Origin: an uncultured Pseudomonadota bacterium
Lineage (GTDB): Bacteria; Pseudomonadota; Gammaproteobacteria; Burkholderiales; Thiobacillaceae
NCBI GenBank assembly: GCA_903835655.1
Contig: CAILNT010000037.1
Location: 1-64,000 of the forward strand
Reading direction: 5' to 3'
Length of the DNA: 64,000 nt
Shown: positions 9,909 to 19,406 of the stretch, one piece after another
How the letters are laid out: every line of letters begins with the position of its first letter
Numbering within the stretch: the first letter of the stretch is position 1
Notes under the pieces: model-generated
Database searches by the model: none
What the model was told of the DNA's origin: nothing
What the model saw: only the letters and a program-made list of their open reading frames with translations
Made by a program: the position numbers and the translations under genes

Positions 9909-11192
9909 ATGAAAATCCACCTCAAGAACGGCCGCGTCATCGATCCCGCGAGCGGAATGGACGCGATCCAGGATATCTATCTCGCCGCCGGACACATCCA
10001 GGCCGTGGGTAGCGTCCCCGCCGATTTCCACGCCAACCAGGTGATCGATGCGGCCGGGCTGGTCGTCTGTCCCGGCCTGGTGGACCTGTCCTTGCGCCTG
10101 CGCGAGCCCGGGCTGGAGCACATCGCCGGACTGGAGTCGGAGATGCGCGCGGCGGCGGCGGGCGGAGTGACCAGCCTGGCCTGTCCGCCGGATACCCACC
10201 CGCCGCTGGACGAGCCCGGCCTGGTGGAGATGCTCAAGTTCCGTGCCCGCACCATGCCCGGTCCCCGCGTCTATCCCGTGGGGGCACTGACCCGCAACCT
10301 CAAGGGCGAACGCCTGACCGAGATGGCGGAATTGCATGAAGCCGGCTGCATCGCCTTCAGCCAGGCGGACGCGCCCCTGGTCGACACCCAGGTGTTGCTG
10401 CGCGCCATGGAATATGCCGCGACCTTCGGATTTTCGGTGTGGCTGCGCCCGCAAGACCCACACCTGGCGAAGAATGGCGTCGCCCATGACGGCGTGGTCG
10501 CCGCGCGTCTGGGGCTGCATCCGATTCCCGTGCCGGCGGAAACCGTGGCGCTGTCGACCATCCTCTTGCTGGTGCGGGAAACCGGTGCGCGCGTGCACCT
10601 GTGCCGCCTGTCCAGCCGCGCCGGCGTGGAAATGGTGCGTCAGGCGAAAAAAGACGGACTGCCTGTCACTTGCGACGTGAACATCCACCATGTGCACCTC
10701 TCCGAGATGGACGTCGCCGACTTCGATCCCAATTGCCACCTGGTGCCGCCGCTGCGCAGCCAGCGTGACCGCGACGCCTTGAGACAAGCGCTGGAGGAAG
10801 GGGTGATCGACGCGATCTGCTCCGACCACGCCCCGGTCGACGAAGACGCCAAGGAACTGCCGTTCCAGGAAGCCGAGCCGGGCGCCACCGGGGTCGAGCT
10901 GCTGCTGCCGCTGACTCTGAAGTGGGCGAACGAAGCCGGATTGCCTCTGGCCCGGGCCTTGGCTTACATCACCCATCGGCCCGCCGCAATCATGGGCGTC
11001 GATGCCGGCGTGATCGCCGCCGGCCGGCCTGCGGACCTGTGCGTGTTCGACCCCGATGCCGCCTGGCTGGTCACCCCCGCCAACCTCGCCAGCCTGGGGA
11101 AAAACAGTCCCTACCTGGGCCTGGAGATGATAGGGCGGGTCGCATACACGATCATCGACGGCCACATCGACTTCAAGCGCCGCGTCACCTGA
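9909..11192 (+). CDS. Dihydroorotase-like protein, probably non-catalytic (PyrX/PyrC' type)
   Basis: Dihydroorotase fold (VVCPGLVDLSLRLREPGLEHIAGLESEMRAAAAGG, SDHAPVDEDAK), but the DxHxH-type motif reads DLSLRLREPG. Confidence 0.88.
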   Translation: MKIHLKNGRVIDPASGMDAIQDIYLAAGHIQAVGSVPADFHANQVIDAAGLVVCPGLVDLSLRLREPGLEHIAGLESEMRAAAAGGVTSLACPPDTHPPLDEPGLVEMLKFRARTMPGPRVYPVGALTRNLKGERLTEMAELHEAGCIAFSQADAPLVDTQVLLRAMEYAATFGFSVWLRPQDPHLAKNGVAHDGVVAARLGLHPIPVPAETVALSTILLLVRETGARVHLCRLSSRAGVEMVRQAKKDGLPVTCDVNIHHVHLSEMDVADFDPNCHLVPPLRSQRDRDALRQALEEGVIDAICSDHAPVDEDAKELPFQEAEPGATGVELLLPLTLKWANEAGLPLARALAYITHRPAAIMGVDAGVIAAGRPADLCVFDPDAAWLVTPANLASLGKNSPYLGLEMIGRVAYTIIDGHIDFKRRVT

Positions 11193-11584
11193 ACATCCCG
11201 GGTGGCCGCACCCGCCGGTGTTATCCGCCGAATGCCAAACGTCTGGCGGAAGGCGCGATCAAGCCGCTTTTCCACCCTCACAAGAAGCACACTTCGAGCC
11301 GTTACGGGGAAAAAAGGAGCGGTCAACTAAGGATTCAAGGTTCAAAGACGCCGGCAAGGATGCCAGTGCTACAGGAAAATCCTCGCCAGTGCCGCTTCAA
11401 CACGCCAGCCCTCCCGGGGTGGGTTACTACGCTACCTTGCTGGGGTTGCGCCCGGTACTCCACTCGAAAGAGGCGCGTACCGATGGCCATCTATTCATTA
11501 CCGTGCCTATCAGATTGTCCAACTACTACGAACACAATTAGGATGCCGGCATTCACGACTCCTGGAACAAGCTCCGGCAAACCC

Positions 11585-12505
11585 TCAATTCCGTTTCGGT
11601 TGGAACTGTCCGCGCAGTTCACCCATTGTGGCGGCGAATCGCATGAGCCAGTAGAACCGTCTTCTACCATCCAGGCTCGATAATATATGCCACAGATGAG
11701 AGAGTAGCTTGCGCAGTATGGACAACGCGATGCCTTCGTGCTCACGAACGGATACCGACGAGTAAGACCTTAGATAACTTTTTTTCATCATGTAAAGGGT
11801 CTTCATGCGTTCATGTTCCAGCAAATGATACTGGCGCATCCTGGGCGAATACAGGATTCTGATGCCCGCAGCCCTGGCCCGGTCGATAAATTCAGCGTCT
11901 TCACCGCCCATCAGGTTATGTCCGACAGGGCCCAGTTTGGTGGAAAAGCCATCGATGGCCGCAAACACCTCGCGGCGGACGGCTATGTTCCCGCCACTCG
12001 GATTTTTCATCCCGGCGACGACCTCCATTTCCCTTTCCCCCAAATCGTATTCCGGAAACGGACGAACCGGAATCATGTATTCACCGCGTACGTGTACCCA
12101 TGGTGGTTCCGATCCGTCCCAGGCCGGATGCATCCATCCGCAATAGATGCCGAAGCAGGGTTCACGGGTCATCACGTCGGCCAAGGCTAGAAGATAATCG
12201 CGGGTAACGATCTGGTCGTCGTCGATGAAGCAGAGCATGCTGGAATGCGTCGCCTGGATGGCGGCGTTGAGCGCAAACGACTTTCCGGCTCGAGGCTCTT
12301 CCAGCCAGCGCAAAGCAAGCGCTTCAGCCGGCCACTGGACCGCCAGCGAAGCAAGCATCTCCGTGGTACGGTCACTGCATGCGTTGGCAACGACCAGTAT
12401 TTCCGCCTCGAGGCCCGTTTCCCACGCCACCGCGCGAAGCGACTCCAGCGTTTGAAGCAGCAACTGGGCACGGTTGTGGGTGCAGACGATGATGGACAGG
12501 TCCAT
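11585..12505 (-). CDS. Glycosyltransferase family 2
   Basis: MDLSIIVCTHNRAQLLLQTLESLRA, AEILVVANACSDRT, MLCFIDDDQIV, GEDAEFIDRARAAG. Confidence 0.9.
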   Translation of the reverse strand: MDLSIIVCTHNRAQLLLQTLESLRAVAWETGLEAEILVVANACSDRTTEMLASLAVQWPAEALALRWLEEPRAGKSFALNAAIQATHSSMLCFIDDDQIVTRDYLLALADVMTREPCFGIYCGWMHPAWDGSEPPWVHVRGEYMIPVRPFPEYDLGEREMEVVAGMKNPSGGNIAVRREVFAAIDGFSTKLGPVGHNLMGGEDAEFIDRARAAGIRILYSPRMRQYHLLEHERMKTLYMMKKSYLRSYSSVSVREHEGIALSILRKLLSHLWHILSSLDGRRRFYWLMRFAATMGELRGQFQPKRN

Positions 12506-12523
12506 GTAGGTACCGGTCCCGTC

Positions 12524-13447
12524 TCAGTGCAACGGCTTTGAGCGGCGGGATGTCCAGCCGATGAGGTAGCCGACAAAATAGGCCACGTTCATTTCCTGGC
12601 GCAAGGTGGCGTTGCGGCCGCTGCTGCGAAACGCCCGCCAGACCGCCAGGAGTGCTCGCCCGATCTGGCCTGCCAGATAAAACGGCGGCAACCGGGACGC
12701 GTAGCCGCGCAGGCGTATGGCCTCCATGCGGCCCTGGCGGTAATGCAGATCGATGAAATATCGCCGATCCAGCTTGACTGCCTGGATGCGGTGGTGAATC
12801 ACGGCATCGGGCGTCCACCAGACCTTGAATCCAGCGTTAAGCAATCGACGGTAAAAATCCACTTCCTCACCGCCGGTGTTGTCCTGGCCCTTGCGGCCAA
12901 GGTCGGCATCGAAGGCGCCAATGCGGCCGCACAGGTTGCTGCGAAAGCCGAAGTTGCCGCCGTAGAAGGACTCCCCGGGGCCGGTCAACTGCGCGATGGC
13001 TGCGTGGCGGTTGAGCTGCCCTAGAAAACCGAGCAATTCGTCGCGCAGCCAGACTGGCCGCCCGCCTTCGAACAGCACCTCGATGCGGCCACCAAAGGCA
13101 TCCGGGGCGTGCGCCTCGATCAACCGCTCGTAGGCACAAAGCCAGTCCGGGTCGGCCGTCTCGTCGTCGTCAAGAAAAATGATGTATTCGCCGCGGGCCT
13201 CGGCGATGGCGCGGTTGCGGGCATTGGATAGCCCAAGCTTGGCCTCTCGCACCACGCGCACCTTCCAGCCATCTGGCCAGGGATGGCGTGCAAGCAATTC
13301 CGGGGTGGAATCGCTGGACGCGTTGTCGACGATCAGAAACTCCCATTCTGCCTTGGGCAGCCTCAGCCGTGGAAGATCCGAGAGGGTACGCGGCAGGCGG
13401 TCGGCATGATTATGGGTGCACAGGGCGACGGTATAGGCACAAGTCAT
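12524..13447 (-). CDS. Glycosyltransferase family 2
   Basis: YTVALCTHNHADRLPRTLSDL, EFLIVDNASSDST, EYIIFLDDDETADPDWL, GEEVDFYRRLLNAGFKV. Confidence 0.9.
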   Translation of the reverse strand: MTCAYTVALCTHNHADRLPRTLSDLPRLRLPKAEWEFLIVDNASSDSTPELLARHPWPDGWKVRVVREAKLGLSNARNRAIAEARGEYIIFLDDDETADPDWLCAYERLIEAHAPDAFGGRIEVLFEGGRPVWLRDELLGFLGQLNRHAAIAQLTGPGESFYGGNFGFRSNLCGRIGAFDADLGRKGQDNTGGEEVDFYRRLLNAGFKVWWTPDAVIHHRIQAVKLDRRYFIDLHYRQGRMEAIRLRGYASRLPPFYLAGQIGRALLAVWRAFRSSGRNATLRQEMNVAYFVGYLIGWTSRRSKPLH

Positions 13448-14241
13448 CGTCCGACTCCGGGCAGGCGACTGGTCAGGCGATCGAGATAGTAGCGCGCGGC
13501 GTGAGTCAGACTGCCATCGTTGCTGCCCAGACGTATCTTGCGCAATAGCATGGTCGGGGTGTCAGTGCCCGCGATGTCCAGGCGACGAATACGGAAACGA
13601 TTCACGTCCTGGCGGTTGAAACCGGGCTGTGTGGCGAAGGCTGCGCGGTAGCCGGCGGCCCGGGTCGCGGCTTCTACCCGCGAGTCGAGATGGCCGTAGG
13701 GATAAGCGAGATAGCTCACCTCATGACCCAGCAACTCCGTCAGAAACGAGCGTGAGCCCTGCAACTGGTCGGCCAGTGCGGCATCGTCCAGCGTGGGTAG
13801 GCTGGCATGGCTGCGGCTATGGGAATGAAAAGTGCAACCTCGTTGCTGCATGTCGCGGATGTCATCGACGTTCAGCAGCGGATAAGTGACGCCGGCCGGG
13901 TTGCTGTTCCGGGTCCAGGCATCCTCGCCACCGATGAGATCGCTGACCAGGAAAACGGTGAACGGCCAACCCAGCTTTTCCAGTACCGGCAGGGCGTGGT
14001 CGCGCACACCGCAAAACCCATCATCGAAAGTGATCACGATCGCCTTCTCCGGCAGCCGTTCACCACCTTCCAGCCAGTCCACCAGCGCATCCACCGTAAC
14101 ACCCAGGAAACCGGCGCGGGAAAGCGCTCGCATGTGTGCCGCAAAATCCTTCGAACCGATGCAATAGCGCGCTTCCCAATCGTTACTGGCAACCCCTACC
14201 CGGTGGTACATGAGCACGGGAATGCGCGCCGCCTGATTCAT
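13444..14241 (-). CDS. Polysaccharide deacetylase (NodB/CE4-like)
   Basis: IPVLMYHRVG, AIVITFDDGFCGVRDHALPVLEKLGWPFTVFLVSDLIG, HSHSRSHASL, YLAYPYGHLD. ATG at 14241. Confidence 0.92.
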   Translation of the reverse strand: MNQAARIPVLMYHRVGVASNDWEARYCIGSKDFAAHMRALSRAGFLGVTVDALVDWLEGGERLPEKAIVITFDDGFCGVRDHALPVLEKLGWPFTVFLVSDLIGGEDAWTRNSNPAGVTYPLLNVDDIRDMQQRGCTFHSHSRSHASLPTLDDAALADQLQGSRSFLTELLGHEVSYLAYPYGHLDSRVEAATRAAGYRAAFATQPGFNRQDVNRFRIRRLDIAGTDTPTMLLRKIRLGSNDGSLTHAARYYLDRLTSRLPGVGR

Positions 14242-15197
14242 GCATGAATCCGATCGATCAGGATGACGAAGCTGCGATACCACGATGCGGGCAGCAAGGC
14301 GACCAGGACATGGCGCAGGTCCTTGAAAGAGAAGGTCAGATGCGCCGCGGCATGGCGAAACAGTCTTTGCGCCGACACTAGATCGCGTTTCCAGAAGGCG
14401 CGATAGGCTTGGCGCAAGGTCTGGCCCTCGGTCAGATCTTTCCTCCGCCTCACCGGGATATGCTGCACCAGACCAGGATTGGCCGCGATAAATGCCTTCT
14501 GCGCCTCCAGCGCGTCCAGCACCTGGCGCCACTTCACGGCGGAAACCTGACTCTGGCCATGCCAGCGATAGTATGCCAGGACCTCGGGCACGCGCGCGAT
14601 ACGCCGGGTATGCGCCAAAACACGCAACCAAAAATCGTAGTCCATGGAGGAAAAGCGGCGCTCGGAAAAGCCACCTATGCGCTGCACCACCGCGCGTTTC
14701 AGCAAGGCGGCGTGTATGGGCCAGGGACAGGAGCGCAGGAAGGCCTCTACCGGGTCGGCTTTTTCGTATTCAGGGGGCACGTAGGGCTCGGAGTTCACCC
14801 CGTCTCCGACGTTCTTCCAGCCGCAGTAGGCGAGATCCACCCCCTGTTCGGAGAGGAGGCGATACAGCTTCCCCAGGGTTTCCGGCGCCCACCAGTCATC
14901 GGCATCGAGGAAGGCGATGAACTCGCCGCGTGCCACGCGCAGCCCATGGTTGCGAGCCGGATAAGGACCCACCCGGCTGGTGTAGAGTTGGCGGATGCGG
15001 CCGGGATATCGCCGTGCCAGCTCGCCAACGATACGCACCGAATCATCAGTCGATCCATCATCCACCACGATGAGTTCGACTGCCGCATGGCTCTGCCCCA
15101 TCACCGATTCGATCGCCTGAGCGACGTAAGGCGCTGCGTTGAAGCAGGGCATGATCACCGAGATCAGGCCGGAGATGGGTAGGGTATCCAGGTTCAT
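14238..15197 (-). CDS. Glycosyltransferase family 2
   Basis: ISVIMPCFNAAPYVAQAIESVMGQSHAAVELIVVDDGSTDDS, EFIAFLDADDWW. Confidence 0.92.
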   Translation of the reverse strand: MNLDTLPISGLISVIMPCFNAAPYVAQAIESVMGQSHAAVELIVVDDGSTDDSVRIVGELARRYPGRIRQLYTSRVGPYPARNHGLRVARGEFIAFLDADDWWAPETLGKLYRLLSEQGVDLAYCGWKNVGDGVNSEPYVPPEYEKADPVEAFLRSCPWPIHAALLKRAVVQRIGGFSERRFSSMDYDFWLRVLAHTRRIARVPEVLAYYRWHGQSQVSAVKWRQVLDALEAQKAFIAANPGLVQHIPVRRRKDLTEGQTLRQAYRAFWKRDLVSAQRLFRHAAAHLTFSFKDLRHVLVALLPASWYRSFVILIDRIHA

Positions 15198-15233
15198 GTG
15201 ATCGGAAATCGGCTTCTCGGCAATATCAACAGT

Positions 15234-16376
15234 CTATTCCAGGGCTGTTCGGTAGGCATCCTCTGCCGCTTTCACCACGTTCGACCAGGTAAAGCGGCGG
15301 GCGAAGGCGCGGCAAGTCTCTGCTTCGAAGCGGATAGTACCGGATAGGAAAGCTTCCAGCGCCAGGCAAAGCGATTCCACGTCCGGCCTGTCGATGAAAT
15401 AGCCGGATTTTCCAGCACCTACCGCCTCCGCCGCCCCGGCTAGGCGCGCCGCCAGACTGGGAACGCCACTGGCAGCCGCCTCCAGATAGACGATGCCGAA
15501 CCCCTCATGGCTACCCGGCACGATCGAGGCGGCCAGAACGAACAGATCCGCTTCCCCATAGAGACGCATCAAATCGGCATCGGACACGCGGCCGACAAAC
15601 TGGACCCTGTCGCTCAATCCCATGTGCCGAGCCTGGCGTTCCAGATCGGCGCGCAAAAAACCGTCGCCGGCCACGATGTATTCGAATGCGTAACGATCCT
15701 TCAGGCGTTCCAGGGCCGCAAGCACCAGATCGATATTTTTGCGTGGTTCGGACAAGCGGCTCACGCTCAACAACCGGATCGGGCTCGTGCCACGTGCAGC
15801 GCGCTGCACGGAAAAAAAGCGTTCGCTCACGCCCACATAGGCCACCGAGGTCCTGCCGCGGCAATCGGGAAAGCGTTCGAGAAACACCGTTTCCGTATAT
15901 CGACTGTTGGCGAGGATATGCCGGGCCGCGGGGAGCGCGCGCGCCAACAACTTATGCCCACGGCGCAACCAGAGCGGGCGCAACAGTTCGCGTACGCGAT
16001 CCGAATGGCGCCAAAAAAACGGCAGGCGATCCAGCGAGAAGGGCGCACAGGGAACATAGGCGCGCAAAAAATCGTTGCCGTGAATGGATACCACCGTAGG
16101 GCGCCCACTCAGGGCAAGCCAGGCATAACCCGCATTGAGCACATGCCAGATATCGGCCTTGCAGGTGTCGAACAGACGCAGATCGAGGTCCTGCGCGAAC
16201 GTCAGGCCGGGAACGACTTCCAGTCCCGGCAGGTCGATCTCGCCCCCAGGATGGCGCAACGTGAACACGGTAACCGCGTGCCCGCGGCGCACCAGTTCGC
16301 GGCAGAACTCGAAGGCGTAGGTTTCGACACCGCCGATGTCGGGAGGGAACTCCGGACTGACGATGGCGACCTTCAC
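15234..16376 (-). CDS. Glycosyltransferase family 4
   Basis: VKVAIVSPEFPPDIGGVETYAFEFCRELVRRGHAVTVFTL; RLLSVSRLSEPRKNIDLVLAAL; SHEGFGIVYLEAAASGVPSLA. GTG start at 16376. Confidence 0.92.
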   Translation of the reverse strand: MKVAIVSPEFPPDIGGVETYAFEFCRELVRRGHAVTVFTLRHPGGEIDLPGLEVVPGLTFAQDLDLRLFDTCKADIWHVLNAGYAWLALSGRPTVVSIHGNDFLRAYVPCAPFSLDRLPFFWRHSDRVRELLRPLWLRRGHKLLARALPAARHILANSRYTETVFLERFPDCRGRTSVAYVGVSERFFSVQRAARGTSPIRLLSVSRLSEPRKNIDLVLAALERLKDRYAFEYIVAGDGFLRADLERQARHMGLSDRVQFVGRVSDADLMRLYGEADLFVLAASIVPGSHEGFGIVYLEAAASGVPSLAARLAGAAEAVGAGKSGYFIDRPDVESLCLALEAFLSGTIRFEAETCRAFARRFTWSNVVKAAEDAYRTALE

Positions 16377-18256
16377 GCGGCCGTACCCAGCCAGGCAGCG
16401 TGTGAGGCGATAGTATCCGCTTGCGCCAACTCGCCGCCCATCAGTGGGCGCCAGCCAAGTTTGCAGGGCACGGCGATCCATGTCAGCAAACTCGACTGTG
16501 GTCCGCAGTTGACCAGCAACACCTCGGGGCGCCCGGCGTCGCCGAGGTTCGCAACCAAAATGCCCGGCTCGCTGGGGGTCGGACAGGCCATCTGCCGATC
16601 CGCTGGCACCGCCTCGTCGTTGGCGCCCAGCAGCGAGGGGGGAAGTCCCAGGGCGAGGTCGGCCAGGTGCAGCATGGCCTGGGCGAGCAGGCGCCGGTAA
16701 TCCAGGTTATCGGGGTAAAGGCGGCATACGTGGTATAGCGCTTCGGCCCAGAAGCCGAGCGCGTATTTCTCGTATTTCAGTTCCTTCCAGCGCAAAACGA
16801 TCCCGCTGGCGGCCGCGAAGCGCAGGACATCATGGATGACTTGATCGGTCGCCGCATCGGGAAGACGGCGCTGGTGCCTGGCGAGATCCATCAGATTGAT
16901 GCTGAGATAATGGTGCGCCCAGGTCCGCACACAGAGTTCGCGGTCGACGTAACCGCCCGGCATGACCAGGCGCGGGAAGCGAACCTTGATATCGGGCAGG
17001 CGCGGAATCAGGTATTTCCAGGCGAGGCGCTTCAGGGCGCGCAGAGACAGCGGCAGGGCCGCTGCCTGGGCAGTAGGCAACATGGTCAGCGTAATCACCT
17101 TGAACAGTGGCCGGTAAAGCCATTCCGCTGGTCGGGCTGCGAGCACTTCACGGGTTGCCAGGCAGGCTGCATGCACGTGGTCCGCCAGGCGGACATCGCC
17201 GGTCAGTTCACGGAAGCGATCCAGGGCAACCGTAATGTCGAGCTGAGTGTTCAGCACCAACATATTGCTTTCCGCCTTGCCGAATGCGCGACTCTTCAGC
17301 CAGCGGAAAGGCCCTTTGTTGAGCCGTAGGATATCGTGTTCGAGTTCATCGTGCAGAAACCAGGCCCCCCCCGCCACGGGGTCGCGCTGGTCGGCGAGGA
17401 ACTCTGCCGCGAGCTGCATCGCCGTGCCGATGACCGGGTCATGACTTTCACTCCAGGCATCCATGAGCAGGTGCAGCGCACTGGTGTTTAGGCGGTAGTG
17501 CGCCTCCATGTCCTGCGTCCATTCACCATGGCGCCAACCACCATCGGGCGACTGCCGCGTCAGTAGCGATAACAGCAACTGCGCCTTGAGCAGGCCGTAA
17601 ATCCGCTTGCCGGTAGACCGTTGCAAGCCAGTCATGATCAGATGCAGCGCGTGGGCATCGTTTTCCGAACAGATCCGGCGCTTGAACGGCCAGGCGTAGC
17701 GGTCTTCGTATACCCAGCCGTGGACCAGATGACGGTAAACATCGGCGGGCCTGCCATAGCGCGTGTGCGACCCGAGTAGAAAATACCCCTGGGTCTCGAT
17801 GGGCGCGCAGCCTTGCAACTCATCGACGAGTGCGGCGTCTTCCAGCCGCCAGATCACCGCGTCCAGGGTCCATGGGTTCGGGATGGACCCGAAGGAAATA
17901 CTCACCCCGGATACGCCCAGATCGAACACCTCTAGTTCCGGCGCACGCTCCTCCAGAATATGACCTTGCTCATCGAGGCGACGCAGGTTTGCCGCTACCG
18001 GCAGCCAATAAGTGGGCGCAGTGACGTCACGCCCCAGGAACAGCCAACCACCGGCGACGCAGCGGACAAGCCGATAGCCCCCGGATAAGCTGAACCGGGC
18101 AAGTTCGGTAACACGCAGGAACAGGCAGCGTGCGTCGTGAAAGGAATCAAGAAGCCCTTGCACGTTCCCGGAGTCAAAAAGGCCACGCCGGCATTCCGTC
18201 ATATCAAGCAACGGTTTGCTATCGGAGAAAAGCGAGCACAAGTCAAAATTGGTCAA
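16373..18256 (-). CDS. Uncharacterised 627-aa protein in glycan cluster; possible helical-toroid enzyme
   Basis: Long ORF overlapping the next gene start by 4 bp. Segments such as QSPDGGWRHGEWTQDMEAHYRLNTSALHLLMDAW and YVDRELCVRTWAHHYLSINLMDLA suggest an alpha/alpha toroid. No family firmly recognised. Confidence 0.75.
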   Translation of the reverse strand: MTNFDLCSLFSDSKPLLDMTECRRGLFDSGNVQGLLDSFHDARCLFLRVTELARFSLSGGYRLVRCVAGGWLFLGRDVTAPTYWLPVAANLRRLDEQGHILEERAPELEVFDLGVSGVSISFGSIPNPWTLDAVIWRLEDAALVDELQGCAPIETQGYFLLGSHTRYGRPADVYRHLVHGWVYEDRYAWPFKRRICSENDAHALHLIMTGLQRSTGKRIYGLLKAQLLLSLLTRQSPDGGWRHGEWTQDMEAHYRLNTSALHLLMDAWSESHDPVIGTAMQLAAEFLADQRDPVAGGAWFLHDELEHDILRLNKGPFRWLKSRAFGKAESNMLVLNTQLDITVALDRFRELTGDVRLADHVHAACLATREVLAARPAEWLYRPLFKVITLTMLPTAQAAALPLSLRALKRLAWKYLIPRLPDIKVRFPRLVMPGGYVDRELCVRTWAHHYLSINLMDLARHQRRLPDAATDQVIHDVLRFAAASGIVLRWKELKYEKYALGFWAEALYHVCRLYPDNLDYRRLLAQAMLHLADLALGLPPSLLGANDEAVPADRQMACPTPSEPGILVANLGDAGRPEVLLVNCGPQSSLLTWIAVPCKLGWRPLMGGELAQADTIASHAAWLGTAA

Positions 18257-18371
18257 TACAGGATCACCTCGTCAGGAGCACCTTCAGGCACGATACCAGG
18301 CGCATCAACCGGAATACCCCCCCCTGACGTCGCTCGTGCAACCACACACTCAGAGTGGGCGGGTATTGTGA

Positions 18372-19406
18372 TCACGCCGCCCCTCTTTGTGCCCAGGCCT
18401 TGCTCCAGGCTCGAACCACTTCCGGGCAGTCGCCGAAGCGGCCATGCACGTAGTCCATGATCGCGCGTCGGGTCACCAGGTACTGCAGCCGGTTGCCGCG
18501 TCCCAACCAGGCGAGTGCGTAATCCCGCATGGCCCAGAACCAGCGCTTGTGCCAGGATTCGTTTCCCTGACCCAGCACGAAAACGGGCACCAGTTTTCGC
18601 AAACTCCTGGCCCCTAGACGTAGCCGTGCCGTAATCGCAGCGTGCCGCTGGAACCACAGCAACTGGTTGCGAACACTGAAATAGACGCGAAGCGGCGAAG
18701 ATTCGCTCCCGAAGGAGACACCAATCCTGTGCCAGATTTTCGCCGTGGGAACCACGAGATTGCGCCAGCCCGCCTCTCGGGCGCGGAAGCACCAGTCGAC
18801 TTCCTCCCAGACCAGAAAAAAGGCTTCATCCAGCAAGCCGATCTGCCTAGCCACCTCGGCGCGAAAAAAAAGCGCCGCGCCACAAGCGTAGTCGGTATCG
18901 TGATCTGACATGTCCAGGGTACGCGCTTCCGCGCCCTGCCCTGGCCACTCAAGTTGTAAAGCCGCAGAATTCCAGTGCGCCCCATCGAACCAGACCTTCT
19001 CGGGCTCATCGAAGTAATAGATTCGGGCACTGAACACCCCCGCGTCCGGGTTGCGCTGAGCAGCATCGAACAGACGTTCCAACAGGTCGGGAGCCACGAC
19101 GGTGTCGTTGTTGAGCACCAGCACAAACCCGGCCCCTAGTTCCAGCGCGCGGCGCGTACCGACGTTATTACCGCCGGCATAGCCCAGGTTGTGTCCGGTT
19201 TCGAGCAGGGTCAGTGGATAGGGCGCGACATAGGACCGCAGATGCACTAGGGAATCATCGCTCGACCCGTTGTCGACCACGATCACATCGAAGTTTGGAT
19301 AGGTCAACGCCTGTAGTGAATCCAGGCAGGCAAGGGTATCCGCGTACCCATTCCAGTTCAGGACGACGATGGAAATCCTGGGAGCATTCATCTTTGAAAT
19401 CGCCAT
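18372..19406 (-). CDS. Glycosyltransferase family 2 (rhamnosyltransferase-like)
   Basis: ISIVVLNWNGYADTLACLDSLQAL, DVIVVDNGSSDDSLVHLR, FVLVLNNDTVV, FFLVWEEVDWCFRAREAGW. Confidence 0.92.
   Translation of the reverse strand: MAISKMNAPRISIVVLNWNGYADTLACLDSLQALTYPNFDVIVVDNGSSDDSLVHLRSYVAPYPLTLLETGHNLGYAGGNNVGTRRALELGAGFVLVLNNDTVVAPDLLERLFDAAQRNPDAGVFSARIYYFDEPEKVWFDGAHWNSAALQLEWPGQGAEARTLDMSDHDTDYACGAALFFRAEVARQIGLLDEAFFLVWEEVDWCFRAREAGWRNLVVPTAKIWHRIGVSFGSESSPLRVYFSVRNQLLWFQRHAAITARLRLGARSLRKLVPVFVLGQGNESWHKRWFWAMRDYALAWLGRGNRLQYLVTRRAIMDYVHGRFGDCPEVVRAWSKAWAQRGAA

Noticed and set aside
8784-11165. 793-aa minus-strand ORF antisense to pyrR/pyrB/pyrC-like
   Set aside because: Shadow ORF caused by high GC3 in the sense genes; low-complexity His/Gln/Gly-rich translation with no family features.
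11218-11541. 107-aa ORF in the gap before the glycan cluster
   Set aside because: No recognisable motif, no good start context and low-complexity composition; not supportable as a gene.
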